A stretch of DNA of 64,000 nt. It comes from JANXLS01 sp035308565. Its GTDB lineage: Bacteria; Planctomycetota; SZUA-567; H5-PLA8. This document shows positions 50,501-59,931 of the stretch, in pieces; the first letter of the stretch is position 1; each line of letters begins with the position of its first letter. The notes below the pieces were generated by a model that worked only from the letters and a program-made list of their open reading frames with translations, did no database searches and was not told the DNA's origin. The position numbers and the translations under genes are program-made. The stretch is from NCBI GenBank assembly GCA_035308565.1, contig DATGGK010000105.1, positions 1-64,000 on the forward strand, in the 5' to 3' direction.

Positions 50501-52600
50501 TTATTCACCCGCCGCCAACTTCGGCTCGATCATCGCCGCGCTGCGCGGATTGATCCAGCGGCGAATCGAATCGAGAAGCACGACCACCACGCACAGCAGC
50601 ATCACCGCCGTGAGCGCGAAATTCAGCCAGTCGGCCTTTTTGTAAAATCCAATCAGCATGTAGTAGCCGGCGGTCGTGGTCGTGCTGACGATGAATGCCA
50701 GCGGAAGCATCGTGATCGGTGCGAAGCGCCCGCGGCCGGAATTGAAGATGATCGTCGTCGCCACACACATCGCCACGACCGCGAGCAGTTGGTTTGCGAT
50801 GCCGAACATGGGCCAGATCGTTTGGATATTTCCTTCCCAGAGAAGCCACGCCCAGCCGAACACAATCAGCAGCGTGGAGGCAATGGCGCCCGGCCACCAA
50901 TCGACTTTGCCGAATTGCGGATTTATTTTTCCTGCCACTTCCTGTACGAGGAATCGCCCGATGCGCGTGCCGGTGTCCACTGTCGTGAGGATAAAGAGCG
51001 CTTCGAACATGATCGCGAAATGGTACCAGAATTTCACGAGACTCTTCAGCCACGGGAAGCCCGCGAAAATCTGGCTCATGCCGACGGCGAGCGTCACGGC
51101 GCCGCCGGTGCGGCCGCGCAGATTTTCGCCGACGTCCAGTTCCATCGTTCTGAGGCTGTCGTGGTCGCCGTCGATTTCGTGGAGCTTCTCCGATTTTGAA
51201 ATCAATTCGACTTGTTTGCTGAACGGAATTTGAATCGCGTAATAATCGCCCGGCGCGAGACTCGACGCTGCGATCAGCGCAACGATGCCGACGAGGCCTT
51301 CCATGAGCATCGCGCCGTAGCCGATCATGCGCGCTTGCCCTTCCTTGTCGATCATCTTCGGCGTCGTGCCGCTGGAGACGAGCGCATGGAATCCGGAAAT
51401 GGCGCCGCACATGATCATGATGAAGAGAAACGGAAAAATGCGGCCCGGCCCATTCGGTCCCTGTTCGCCCCATTCGACGACCGCGGGCATTTTCAATTCA
51501 GGATTGACGATCAGCACGCCGCCGATCAACAGGGCGATCGTTCCAATTTTCAAATAGCTCGAAAGGTAATCGCGCGGGCAGAGCAGCAGCCACACGGGAA
51601 GAACCGACGCGATAAATCCGTACACGGCCATCGCCATGATAATCTGGTGCCTGCTCAGATTCAGAAAGTCGCCGAGCGGGGTGCCTGGAACTTTCGAGCC
51701 GAGCCACACGCACGTCAGCAGCAGCACCACGCCTATCGCGGATGCTTCGGCGATGCGCGTCGGCGATTTTTTGCGGATCACATACATCCAAAGTCCCATG
51801 AGCAGCGCGATGGGAATGGACATGCCAATCGTAAACACGCCCCACGAACTTCCCGGCACCAGGAGCTTCCCGCCGCTGGGCAATTTGACGCTTTCGCCGG
51901 GCTTTGCGGCCAGCAGCGCGGAGACTTCCGCCGCGGACCCCGCCACGAATTTCTGGCTGTGCGGCAGCGGGAATGGATGTTCCGTGGCGCCATTGGCGCG
52001 CAGCGCACCCGCGGGGAGCGGCACGTACAGGATCGCGCCCTCTGGAATGGAGACGGTGGACGCTTCCAATCCGCGCTCGGCGTTCGCCGCGAGAACAATG
52101 CGGCTGCCTTCCGGCGCAATTACTTCCTCGCCGCTGAGCGCTTTCACCACGGCGATGCCCAAGCCGGCCAGCGCGACCACGACGATAAACAAAATCGCCG
52201 CCACGCTCGCCGCACCGCTCACCGCGCCGATTTCTTCGCGCGCCATTTGGGCAAGGCTGCGGCCTTTGTGGCGCAGCGACGCGGCGAGAATCAGAAAATC
52301 CTGCACGGCGCCGGCGAGACAAACGCCGATCAGCAGCCAAAGCAAGCCCGGCATGTAACCAAACTGAGCGGCGAGCACCGGCCCGATCAGCGGGCCGGCG
52401 CCGGAAATTGCGGCGAAGTGATGGCCGAAGAGCACCCACTTGTTTGTCGGATGATAATTCTGTCCGTCGTTGAGTTCGTGCGCGGGCGTCACACGGCGGT
52501 CGTCGAGCGCCGCGACTTTCGCCGCGAGAAACGCGCTGTAATAGCGGTACGCAATCGCGAGCGTACACAGCACCACAATCATGATGGGAAGAGCGTGCAT
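50501..52600 (-). CDS. cstA: CstA-type carbon starvation / peptide (pyruvate) transporter
   Basis: 699 residues with about 16 membrane segments. Conserved CstA stretches: LNDGQNYHPTNKWVLFGHHFAAISGAGPL (start of the domain), FLILAASLRHKGRSLAQMAREE, SGFHALVSSGTTPKMIDKE and WPMFGIANQLLAVVAM. The family carries peptides or pyruvate and is induced by carbon starvation in E. coli. A periplasmic insertion at about 155-260 (ANAERGLEASTVSIPEGA) is larger than in E. coli CstA. ATG 52600 follows GGAGAG; an ATG at 52612 is less likely. Confidence 0.92.
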   Translation of the reverse strand: MHALPIMIVVLCTLAIAYRYYSAFLAAKVAALDDRRVTPAHELNDGQNYHPTNKWVLFGHHFAAISGAGPLIGPVLAAQFGYMPGLLWLLIGVCLAGAVQDFLILAASLRHKGRSLAQMAREEIGAVSGAASVAAILFIVVVALAGLGIAVVKALSGEEVIAPEGSRIVLAANAERGLEASTVSIPEGAILYVPLPAGALRANGATEHPFPLPHSQKFVAGSAAEVSALLAAKPGESVKLPSGGKLLVPGSSWGVFTIGMSIPIALLMGLWMYVIRKKSPTRIAEASAIGVVLLLTCVWLGSKVPGTPLGDFLNLSRHQIIMAMAVYGFIASVLPVWLLLCPRDYLSSYLKIGTIALLIGGVLIVNPELKMPAVVEWGEQGPNGPGRIFPFLFIMIMCGAISGFHALVSSGTTPKMIDKEGQARMIGYGAMLMEGLVGIVALIAASSLAPGDYYAIQIPFSKQVELISKSEKLHEIDGDHDSLRTMELDVGENLRGRTGGAVTLAVGMSQIFAGFPWLKSLVKFWYHFAIMFEALFILTTVDTGTRIGRFLVQEVAGKINPQFGKVDWWPGAIASTLLIVFGWAWLLWEGNIQTIWPMFGIANQLLAVVAMCVATTIIFNSGRGRFAPITMLPLAFIVSTTTTAGYYMLIGFYKKADWLNFALTAVMLLCVVVVLLDSIRRWINPRSAAMIEPKLAAGE

Positions 52601-52614
52601 GGAACTCTCCATTA

Positions 52615-52692
52615 GTAGGACGGGCTGCCAGCCCGTCCGTTTTGAATTGAGAATTAAGCATGAAGTCGCGACGGGCTGGCGGCCCGTCCTAC
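52615..52692. repeat. palindromic repeat, family D (GACGGGCTGGCAGCCCGTC type)
   Basis: GTAGGACGGGCTGCCAGCC (52615-52638 arm) and its near-perfect inverted partner 52670-52692, one mismatch, between cstA and the aldo/keto reductase gene. Confidence 0.88.
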
Positions 52693-52693
52693 T

Positions 52694-53878
52694 TTAGCTT
52701 TTGCCGAGCCGTTTGACTTCCTGGCCCGACATTAATTCATGCGCCTCTGCCAAATACGCCGGAATTTTCTCTCGGAACGGCGAATCTTTCAAGCAACCGC
52801 TGAAATCGAGGCCGTCGAGTTTGTCTGCGCGATTGCCGGGGAACCAGTGATCGGCGTTGCCGAGCAGATTGTAGCGCATCTTGCCGTATTCGAGCATGTC
52901 GAACGCCTTCGCGAAATTGCGCAGGCGCAGGATTTCAAAGATGTTCACTTCGCCCGGCACGCGGTCCCAATCCGGAACGCCGACGTGCCACTTGCGCATC
53001 CAGTCGGCGCCGAGCACAGTGTCGAGTTCCGCATTGAGCCGCGATTCAACCGGCGCGATTGCGGCGCGCGTGTCGAGTCCTTCAGCAAGCAGCGGCAGCG
53101 CTTTGATATGCTCGTCGAAATCGCTGGGCCGCGCAACGCCGAGGCTGAGCGTGTGAACTTGCGGGTGCGACAAACACCACGCGTCGTTGAAGACCATCGG
53201 CGAAAATGGCGCGGTCAATTCCACGAGCTTTTTGCTCGGCGCGTAGAGCTTCCCGCCTTTGTCATTCGGGCTGATGATGAACACGCCCATGTCCAACTTC
53301 GTCGCCAGTTCAATCGCGGGCCAGTTGAATTGATTGACGTAATACCAATGCAGATTCACGTATTCGAAGCGCCCGTCGCCGATCGTGTCGAGGATCGTCT
53401 TCAATCCGCCGTGCGTCGAAAAACCGACGTGCCGCACTCGGCCTTGCGCTTTGAGTTTCAGCGCCGCATCGAGACATCCTCCGGAGCGGATCGACCAGCG
53501 CATCCGCTCTTCGTTGTTGATGCCGTGCAGGCCCAGCAGATCGACGTAATCGAGCTTCAGCAGGCGCATTGATTTGTCGAACGTCTTTAAGAAATCAGCC
53601 GGATCCGCGGTCGGCCCTACTTTGGTTTGGACAATGATTTTTTCGCGCGGCAATTTCGGCAGCACATGCCCAAGCTGCTCTTCGCTGGTGCCGTAGCCGC
53701 GCGCGGTTTCAATGTGGTTGATGCCCAATTCAATCGCGCAATGAATACATGCTTCGAGATTTTTCTGGCTCGCGGGCGTGAAGGCATCGGCGTCGTTCCA
53801 CGACTGCTGATAGCGCATCCCGCCACAGGAGAAGATGGGCATTTGGAGATTGGTTTTGCCGAAGCGGCGGTAGAGCAT
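52694..53878 (-). CDS. aldo/keto reductase family protein
   Basis: 394 residues. TIM-barrel with LQMPIFSCGGMRYQQ, HIETARGYGTSEEQLG (catalytic Tyr; the usual Asp is Glu here), IIVQTKVGP, LDYVDLLGLHGIN (catalytic His) and RVRHVGFSTHG. The C-terminal about 90 residues (ILRLRNFAKAFDMLEYGKMRYNLLG) resemble the long-form COG1453 reductases, but their 4Fe-4S cysteine cluster is not seen. ATG at 53878 follows AAAGG; 13 codons upstream of it are not needed. Probably reduces a carbonyl with NADPH. Confidence 0.82.
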   Translation of the reverse strand: MLYRRFGKTNLQMPIFSCGGMRYQQSWNDADAFTPASQKNLEACIHCAIELGINHIETARGYGTSEEQLGHVLPKLPREKIIVQTKVGPTADPADFLKTFDKSMRLLKLDYVDLLGLHGINNEERMRWSIRSGGCLDAALKLKAQGRVRHVGFSTHGGLKTILDTIGDGRFEYVNLHWYYVNQFNWPAIELATKLDMGVFIISPNDKGGKLYAPSKKLVELTAPFSPMVFNDAWCLSHPQVHTLSLGVARPSDFDEHIKALPLLAEGLDTRAAIAPVESRLNAELDTVLGADWMRKWHVGVPDWDRVPGEVNIFEILRLRNFAKAFDMLEYGKMRYNLLGNADHWFPGNRADKLDGLDFSGCLKDSPFREKIPAYLAEAHELMSGQEVKRLGKS

Positions 53879-53897
53879 GGAAGGCCTTTGACTATCT

Positions 53898-54302
53898 TTA
53901 CCAAACGATTGGGACAAGAGCCGAGCGAACGATCTTTTCGTCCTTTGTCAGCAATGCTGGAGGGTTCCCCTGAGCAGCAAGCAATTTGACCGTGGCAACA
54001 ATCTGACGATCGTCCATTTCCAATTCCGCCGGCATATTCAATGTTAGCTTGATCAATTCCACCGTCAGTGGAACAACAACGAAGCGCGGATCGGCTTCGA
54101 CAGCGCGAATCAGTTCGGCTGCGGAAGAGATCTTGGTTCGTGCCTTACCCACGACCCAGCACGCCTCGGCAAGCGCAATGGACGGTAGAAACAATTTAGA
54201 TGCTGGGTTGCGCATGACATCGCCCGCCCGCGCTCCAAGCTGGGGGTCGTCCGCGGCAAACCAGATTAACGCATGCGCATCAACCACATAGTCATTTGGC
54301 AC
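53898..54302 (-). CDS. PIN-domain ribonuclease toxin (VapC-like)
   Basis: 134 residues from GTG 54302. PIN-domain acidic residues are visible: VVDAHALIWF at the N-terminus, ALAEACWVV in the middle and MDDRQIVATVKLLA near the end. Type II toxin RNases of this class cleave tRNA or rRNA. It overlaps the antitoxin gene by 11 bases, the usual arrangement. A TTG at 54326 would add eight residues. Confidence 0.88.
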   Translation of the reverse strand: MPNDYVVDAHALIWFAADDPQLGARAGDVMRNPASKLFLPSIALAEACWVVGKARTKISSAAELIRAVEADPRFVVVPLTVELIKLTLNMPAELEMDDRQIVATVKLLAAQGNPPALLTKDEKIVRSALVPIVW

Positions 54303-54537
54303 GGTTGGCTTTTTCCCACTTTTCAAGTGCTTTCTTCTCGTCGAATTCCGCGTCCTTGAAGTCTTCTTCGGTGGCGCTGATCGAGCCCTTGAACATGCCT
54401 AACGTCATCATTTTTCCGGCTTTCTTGGCGGGAAATTCCAAAAATGTCACCACAACGGGCGCGCCTTCCTCACACGGCGGTGTTTCCGCGAGTTCGATTT
54501 TGCCGTTTTTAAATATGCCTTTGACTGCAGTTAACAT
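54292..54537 (-). CDS. antitoxin of PIN-domain toxin (AF2212/DUF104-like)
   Basis: 81 residues. LTAVKGIFKNGKIELAETPP with APVVVTFLEF is the beta-barrel N-terminus of the DUF104-type antitoxins that pair with PIN toxins in cyanobacteria and planctomycetes. The acidic C-terminus (EEDFKDAEFDEKKALEKWEK) would wrap the toxin. It is first in a two-gene operon and should bind its own promoter together with the toxin. Confidence 0.85.
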   Translation of the reverse strand: MLTAVKGIFKNGKIELAETPPCEEGAPVVVTFLEFPAKKAGKMMTLGMFKGSISATEEDFKDAEFDEKKALEKWEKANRAK

Positions 54538-54603
54538 GGCTGAAACCTCAATGGCTTGTTTATCATCATGACACGAGGAACTGACGCATCAAGTCCCGAC
54601 CAC

Positions 54604-57384
54604 TCACTCGGCGCCTTCAGCATCCCCTTCCTCTTTTTTCTTCTTCTCCTCCTCCGCCCGCCGCAGCATCTCATCGACCACTTCCGATTTTTCGGGCGCG
54701 CCTTCCGCCGCAGGCAGATCCGTTCGCGAGATCGATTGAAGATTCGCGCTCGATGCCGGCGTGCCGTCCTCCTTTAATCTGCGCACTTGCGTTCCCGCGC
54801 GTAATTCCTTCTCTTCCTTTTCATCCGCCTTGCGCGCCGCGGCTTGCTCGTTGGCGGCCGTCGCTTCTTCGCGCGCGATGCTCGCGACGGTCACGACGCG
54901 GTCGTCGTCTTCCAAATCCATCAGATACACGCCCACCGCGCTGCGCCCCGTTTCGCGAACGTCGTCGATCTTCGAACGGATGACTTTGCCTTTTTCGGCC
55001 ATCAACATTAATTCGTCGCCTGATTTGACGGCGATCACCGCCACAACCGGACCGTTCTTCACCGTGATCTTGACGTTGATTACGCCCTTCGCGCGCTGAT
55101 TGCCGACCTTGCGGTATTCGTCGATCATGCTGCGCTTGCCTACGCCTTTTTCGCAGACCGTCAGCAGATAATCGCCGGGCTGGCCGACAACGACACTGAC
55201 GATCTTGTCGCCTTCATCAAGGTGCGGCCCATTCACGCCGCGCGCGCTGCGGCCCATGTCGCGCACTACCGTTTCGTCGATGCGCACGGCCATGCCCAGG
55301 CGCGTGCAGAGCACGATCTCTTGATTGCGCTTCACGAATTTCGCGGCCATCACTTTATCGCCTTCTTCAAGGCCGATCGTCGAAATTCCGCCGCGGCGCG
55401 GGTTGGCGTATTCGCTGAGTTTGCATTTTTTCAAATAGCCTTGCTCCGTCGCGATGAAAATTGAGGCGTCGTCCTCGAAATTCTCGACGGGCACAATCGA
55501 GACGACTTTCTGCTCGCCTTGCAATTCAAGCAGATTCACCAGCGCGCGGCCCTGCGCCATGCGGCCAAGCTGCGGCATGTCGTAGACTTTGATCCAATAC
55601 ACGCGCCCGTCGTTGGTAAAGCAGAGCAGATAATCGTGCGTGCTGGCCACAAATAAATGTTCCGGAAAATCCTCGTCGTCTTTGCTGCGCTGTCCGATCA
55701 CGCCTTTTCCGCCGCGGCTCTGCACGCGGTAGCTGGCCAGAGGCTCGCGCTTGGCGTAGCCCTTGTGCGAAATCGTCACCGCCATGACCTCGTCGGCGAC
55801 GAGATCGGCTTCGGACAAGTCGCCAGTTTCGCCCACGATCAGCGTGCGTCGGCCGTCCGCGTATTTTTCCTTCATTTCGAACAAGTCTTCGCGGATGATT
55901 TCGAGCACGCGGTTGATGTCGGCGAGAATCGACTGGTAATCGCGGATCTGGTCTTTGGTGTCTTCGTATTCCTTGCGCAGCTTGTCGCGTTCCAAACCAG
56001 TCAGCGCGCGCAGCGACATGTCGAGGATCGCTTTGGCCTGGCGCAGCGTCAGTTCAAAGCGAGCCATCAAATTATCGCGTGCTTCTTCGCCGTCTTTCGC
56101 CGCGCGGATGATGCGGATCACTTCGTCGATATGATCGACGGCGATGATTTTGCCTTCGAGGATGTGCGCGTGTTCTTCGGCCTGCGCCAGCAAAAAGCGC
56201 GTGCGCCGCACGATCACATCTTTGCGGTGCTCGCGGTATTGTTCGAGCAACTGCTTGAGGTTCAGCACGCGCGGCCGGCCGCGCACGAGCGCCAGCGTGT
56301 TGACGGCGAACGTGATTTCGAGCGGGGTGAATTTGTAGAGCTGATTCAAAACCACGTCGCGGTTTTCGCCGCGTTTCAAATCGACGACGACGCGAATGCC
56401 TTCCTTGCTGCTTTCGTTGCGGACATCGCTGATGCCTTTAATGCGGTCTTCTTTGACGGACTCGACGATTTTTTCCCAAATGCGGTTGATGCCCACTTGA
56501 TACGGAATTTCATCGACGACGATGCGCTCGCGGTCCTTCTCTTCTTCGAAATGAACTTTCGCGCGCAGCGTGAGATGGCCGCGGCCGGTCATGAACGCTT
56601 CGCGGATGCCGTCGGTTCCGCAGATCGAACCGCCGGTCGGAAAATCGGGGCCTTTGACGAAGCGCATCAGATCGCCAATCGAACAGCCGGGATTTTCGAT
56701 CAGGTAAATGAGCGCGTCGCAAATCTCGCCAAGGTTGTGCGGCGGAATTTGTGTGGCCATGCCGACGGCGATGCCCTGTGAGCCGTTCACCATCAAATTC
56801 GGAAATCGTGCGGGGAGCACTGTGGGTTCGAAGCGCGTTTCGTCGTAGTTCGCGACCATGTCCACGGTGTCGCGGTCGATATCGTCGAACATTTCGACCG
56901 ACGCGCCGGTCATGCGCGCTTCGGTGTAACGCATGGCCGCCGGCGGATCGGGATCGATCGATCCGAAGTTGCCCTGTCCGTCAATGAGCGTGTAACGCGT
57001 GTTCCAGTGCTGAGCCATGCGCGTGAGCGTGGGATAAATCACGGACTCGCCGTGCGGATGGTAGTTGCCGCTGGTGTCGCCGCAGATCTTGGCGCATTTA
57101 CGATGTTTCGCGCGCGGGCCGAGATTGAGGTCGTGCATCGCCAGCAGCACGCGGCGCTGCGACGGTTTCAGTCCGTCGCGCGCATCCGGCAGCGCGCGCG
57201 AGACAATCACGGACATCGCATACGTGAGGTAGCTTTCTTTGAGTTCGTCTTCGATCAACAGATTTTCGATGCGCCCGCCGTGGATGTCGCGCGATTCGTC
57301 GCGCGGCGGGCGAGCGGCGGGCGTGTCGTCTGTGGGCGGGACTGTGGGAGTAGTTTCGTCGGGCTGATCGGGCGGGTTAGCCAT
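54604..57384 (-). CDS. gyrA: DNA gyrase subunit A
   Basis: 926 residues. A Pro/Asp-rich about 30-residue N-terminal extension precedes the GyrA core; catalytic Tyr153 lies in PPAAMRYTEARM, and QSRGGKG is the GyrA-box that separates gyrase from ParC. In the quinolone-resistance position the sequence is HGESVIYPTLTRM: the Ser of E. coli S83 is kept (Ser114), but D87 is Pro118. A variant DPDPPAAM replaces GDPPAAM. The C-terminal beta-pinwheel repeats follow, then an acidic tail with about 60 extra residues. It introduces negative supercoils with GyrB. Confidence 0.96.
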   Translation of the reverse strand: MANPPDQPDETTPTVPPTDDTPAARPPRDESRDIHGGRIENLLIEDELKESYLTYAMSVIVSRALPDARDGLKPSQRRVLLAMHDLNLGPRAKHRKCAKICGDTSGNYHPHGESVIYPTLTRMAQHWNTRYTLIDGQGNFGSIDPDPPAAMRYTEARMTGASVEMFDDIDRDTVDMVANYDETRFEPTVLPARFPNLMVNGSQGIAVGMATQIPPHNLGEICDALIYLIENPGCSIGDLMRFVKGPDFPTGGSICGTDGIREAFMTGRGHLTLRAKVHFEEEKDRERIVVDEIPYQVGINRIWEKIVESVKEDRIKGISDVRNESSKEGIRVVVDLKRGENRDVVLNQLYKFTPLEITFAVNTLALVRGRPRVLNLKQLLEQYREHRKDVIVRRTRFLLAQAEEHAHILEGKIIAVDHIDEVIRIIRAAKDGEEARDNLMARFELTLRQAKAILDMSLRALTGLERDKLRKEYEDTKDQIRDYQSILADINRVLEIIREDLFEMKEKYADGRRTLIVGETGDLSEADLVADEVMAVTISHKGYAKREPLASYRVQSRGGKGVIGQRSKDDEDFPEHLFVASTHDYLLCFTNDGRVYWIKVYDMPQLGRMAQGRALVNLLELQGEQKVVSIVPVENFEDDASIFIATEQGYLKKCKLSEYANPRRGGISTIGLEEGDKVMAAKFVKRNQEIVLCTRLGMAVRIDETVVRDMGRSARGVNGPHLDEGDKIVSVVVGQPGDYLLTVCEKGVGKRSMIDEYRKVGNQRAKGVINVKITVKNGPVVAVIAVKSGDELMLMAEKGKVIRSKIDDVRETGRSAVGVYLMDLEDDDRVVTVASIAREEATAANEQAAARKADEKEEKELRAGTQVRRLKEDGTPASSANLQSISRTDLPAAEGAPEKSEVVDEMLRRAEEEKKKKEEGDAEGAE

Positions 57385-57571
57385 GATGGGATTTGGATAT
57401 CTCCGGCTGCGCGTTTCAAATGAACGCGGATGAGTTTGCGTTTGAGAAACTCAGTAAAAAAGGGACTGAATTCCGGCTGATTTCAATGACCAAATTTTAC
57501 TCGAAAACGCGCTCAAGCGCCAACGCAAGACGCGCATTTAAAACGCTAATTTTTCATAGGAGAATCAGCGC

Positions 57572-58822
57572 TCAAATCGTGTTATTTTTAGCGGCGGCGG
57601 GGTCGCGCCATTGCACGCCCTTTCCGCGCGCATGGCGAAGCGCGGAATCGAGTGTCATCAGGCCATACAAAACGCCGGCGAGCGGGAGCGAAAACGCGAA
57701 CAAAACCGGCAATTTGAAGAAGCGCATCGCGGGCGCGTACACGTGCCCCATGATCGCCAGCCCGAGCGCGCCTTTCATGACGGCGGCGACCGAATAGAGC
57801 ATTGGCGAGGCGCCGAAAATAATTCCGAACGCGCCGGCCAAAATTGCGGCAAGCGGCACAACGAACATCAACGCCAATCCGGCGAGCGCGCCGAAGACGC
57901 GCAGCCACGAATAGTTCAGCTCGGTAAACGCGGTGCGGCGGACCATTTTCCAGATGTCGGCGAGATGCGGGTATTCGCGCAGGCTGACGACTTCGCTGCA
58001 GCTGAGGCTTAAGCGGATCGGCAGTCCCCTCCCCTTCACTTGCCGCGCGAGATTCACGTCATCGATGATTTCGGATTTGATTGAATCGAACGATTCGCCA
58101 AGCCGCGTCCACGCTTCGCGCGAAAGCAGCACGCAGCCGCCGGCGGCGGACGCGAGCGGATCGCGCGAATTGTTGACGCGGCGCATCGGATAAAGAATGT
58201 TGAAGAAATAAACGAACGCGGGAATCAGCAGACGTTCAGCCGGCGATTCACAACGAAGTCGCGCCATGCGCGAATTTAAACCCAATGTAGGCGGGCCGCC
58301 TGCACCACAATGTATGAGGCTTTCGCTGACGAGGCGGCGCAGCGAACTGGGAGCGTGGAGAATATCGGCGTCAGTGAGGAGGAAGAATTCGGCGCCGGTT
58401 TTCGCGGCGGCTTTCGCGCCTTGATCGAGCGCCCAGACTTTGCCGGCCCAACTTTCAGGCAGCGGCGCGCCGCCGATGACGGTCAGTTTGTTCTCCGCGC
58501 GCACGCGCTGCGCGATGTCACGCGCGATTTGGGCGGTGTTGTCGGTGGAACGGTCGTCGATTAAGAAAACGGAATACTCCGCGGGGTAATCTTGTTTCAA
58601 CAACGCCGGCAGCGTGCGGGGCAATGATTCGGATTCGTTGCGCGCCGGGACGATTACGGCGACGCAAGGAAAAGCGATGCCATCGGGCAACGGCGGAATT
58701 TCTGTATCGTCGCCGACCGGTTGAAAATCCCAAGGCCGCGCGGGATGAAGCAAAATGTAGAGCCACGCCAGCAGCGAAAGCGTGGCGAGAAAAAAGAACG
58801 GCAGCACCAAAAAACTGAGCAT
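57572..58822 (-). CDS. hpnB: HpnB-type (hopene-associated) glycosyltransferase family 2
   Basis: 416 residues. One N-terminal membrane helix, a GT2 domain with IVPARNESESLPRTLPALL, LIDDRSTDNT, LLTDADILH and EIIDDVNLARQVKGRG, and about four C-terminal helices: the HpnB layout. HpnB lies in hopanoid loci and its exact acceptor is unsettled. MARLRCESPAERLLIPAFVYFF is a family signature. The residues just before it (CGAGGPPTLGLNS) look like an insertion from a short palindrome (58287-58307). No squalene-hopene cyclase gene lies nearby. Confidence 0.83.
   Translation of the reverse strand: MLSFLVLPFFFLATLSLLAWLYILLHPARPWDFQPVGDDTEIPPLPDGIAFPCVAVIVPARNESESLPRTLPALLKQDYPAEYSVFLIDDRSTDNTAQIARDIAQRVRAENKLTVIGGAPLPESWAGKVWALDQGAKAAAKTGAEFFLLTDADILHAPSSLRRLVSESLIHCGAGGPPTLGLNSRMARLRCESPAERLLIPAFVYFFNILYPMRRVNNSRDPLASAAGGCVLLSREAWTRLGESFDSIKSEIIDDVNLARQVKGRGLPIRLSLSCSEVVSLREYPHLADIWKMVRRTAFTELNYSWLRVFGALAGLALMFVVPLAAILAGAFGIIFGASPMLYSVAAVMKGALGLAIMGHVYAPAMRFFKLPVLFAFSLPLAGVLYGLMTLDSALRHARGKGVQWRDPAAAKNNTI
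58287..58307. repeat. short palindrome inside the hpnB-type gene
   Basis: AGGCGGGCCGCCT perfect 6-bp stem with one central G inside GTAGGCGGGCCGCCTGCACC. It coincides with a stretch that looks inserted relative to the usual HpnB sequence. Repeat identity is not proven because only this copy is seen. Confidence 0.4.
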
Positions 58823-58930
58823 CGTTTGATTTTATCGCCGAAAGACGTTTTCGAAATTTCAAATCTGTTTAGAATCGCCGCGCAGACGGGCCGGCAGGGA
58901 CGCCGGCGGTACAGATTGGAGCGGGCGAAC

Positions 58931-59899
58931 GTGCTGTTGATTGGAATCGACGAAGCGGGCTACGGGCCGGTGATTGGGCCGCTGTGCCATGGATTTTGCG
59001 CGTTTCGCGTGCCCGAATCGGACGATTATTCGCCGCCGGATTTTTGGAAACTGCTGCATCCGGAGATTGCGCCGTTTGACGGCTGCGTCGAAAATGTCAG
59101 CATCCTCATCGACGACTCGAAGATTGTGTACACGCGCCGCGGTTTCTCGGCGCTAGAAGCGGGCGTGCGCGCTTTTTTGGAATGCATGAAGCCGCCGCTG
59201 AGCGATGCGCCGCTGCAATCGGGATTCGTGGGTTTGAATGAATTGCTTCACGAAGACGAACATGCCGTGCTGCGCGGCGACAAATGGTTTTGCGAACCGT
59301 GCGCGCCGCCGGTCACGGATGCGCCGATTGTCGGCAACCTGCGCCAAAAACTTGCGCAGCAGCAGGCGAGTATCGTAGCGCTGGGCGCGCGCGCGATGAG
59401 TCCGCGCGTGTACAACGAGGCGCTGGATTCGGGGCTGAACAAATCGGAAGTGAGCTGGCGTCCGATCGCGGCGGAGATCAAACGGCTTGCGGCGCTGGCC
59501 GCGCCCGACGAGTGCATTCACGTTACCGTGGACCGGCAGGGCGGGCGTCGATTTTATGCGGCGCACATCGCTGAACTGTTTGGCGTGCCGCTGGTGCGGA
59601 CGACACGCGAAGAGGAATTGATTTCGCATTACGTGATCGACGGCGAGCGCCGCCAGGTGCACGTGGGATTTTTTGTGGGCGGCGAAAACGTGCACATGCC
59701 GATTGCGCTGGCGTCGATGGTGGCGAAATTGGCGCGCGAAAAATGCATGCAGCGGCTGAATGCGTTTTTTCTGCGGCATCAGCCGGAATTGAAACCGACG
59801 GCGGGCTATTACGGCGATGGGCGGCGATTTTTGAAGGACACGCGCAAGCTGCGTAGGCGATTGAAAATCAAGGATGGGGATTTTATTCGGAAGAAGTGA
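58931..59899 (+). CDS. RNase HII-like protein (DEAGYGP type)
   Basis: 322 residues. IGIDEAGYGPVIGPLCH at the start parallels the DEAGRGPLxGP motif of RNase HII (Arg replaced by Tyr), and HVTVDRQGGRRFY gives a further acidic residue as in the RNase H fold, with ALASMVAKLAREKCM resembling the later helix. It is longer than RNase HII (about 200-250) with an insertion in the middle. Likely an RNase HII relative cleaving RNA in DNA-RNA hybrids, but activity is uncertain. Start GTG 58931 after GGAG; TTG 58916 is possible. Confidence 0.7.
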   Translation: MLLIGIDEAGYGPVIGPLCHGFCAFRVPESDDYSPPDFWKLLHPEIAPFDGCVENVSILIDDSKIVYTRRGFSALEAGVRAFLECMKPPLSDAPLQSGFVGLNELLHEDEHAVLRGDKWFCEPCAPPVTDAPIVGNLRQKLAQQQASIVALGARAMSPRVYNEALDSGLNKSEVSWRPIAAEIKRLAALAAPDECIHVTVDRQGGRRFYAAHIAELFGVPLVRTTREEELISHYVIDGERRQVHVGFFVGGENVHMPIALASMVAKLAREKCMQRLNAFFLRHQPELKPTAGYYGDGRRFLKDTRKLRRRLKIKDGDFIRKK

Positions 59900-59902
59900 T
59901 GG

Positions 59903-59925
59903 AGGGGCGGCACTCCTGCCGCCCT
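59903..59925. repeat. single family A repeat arm
   Basis: GGGGCGGCACTCCTGCCGCCC lies between the convergent RNase HII-like and CobA-HemD genes, without the second arm. Confidence 0.75.
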
Positions 59926-59931
59926 GAGTCG

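Noticed and set aside
51212..52615. 467-residue open frame on the plus strand opposite cstA
   Set aside because: Arg/His/Gln-rich shadow of the CstA membrane frame.
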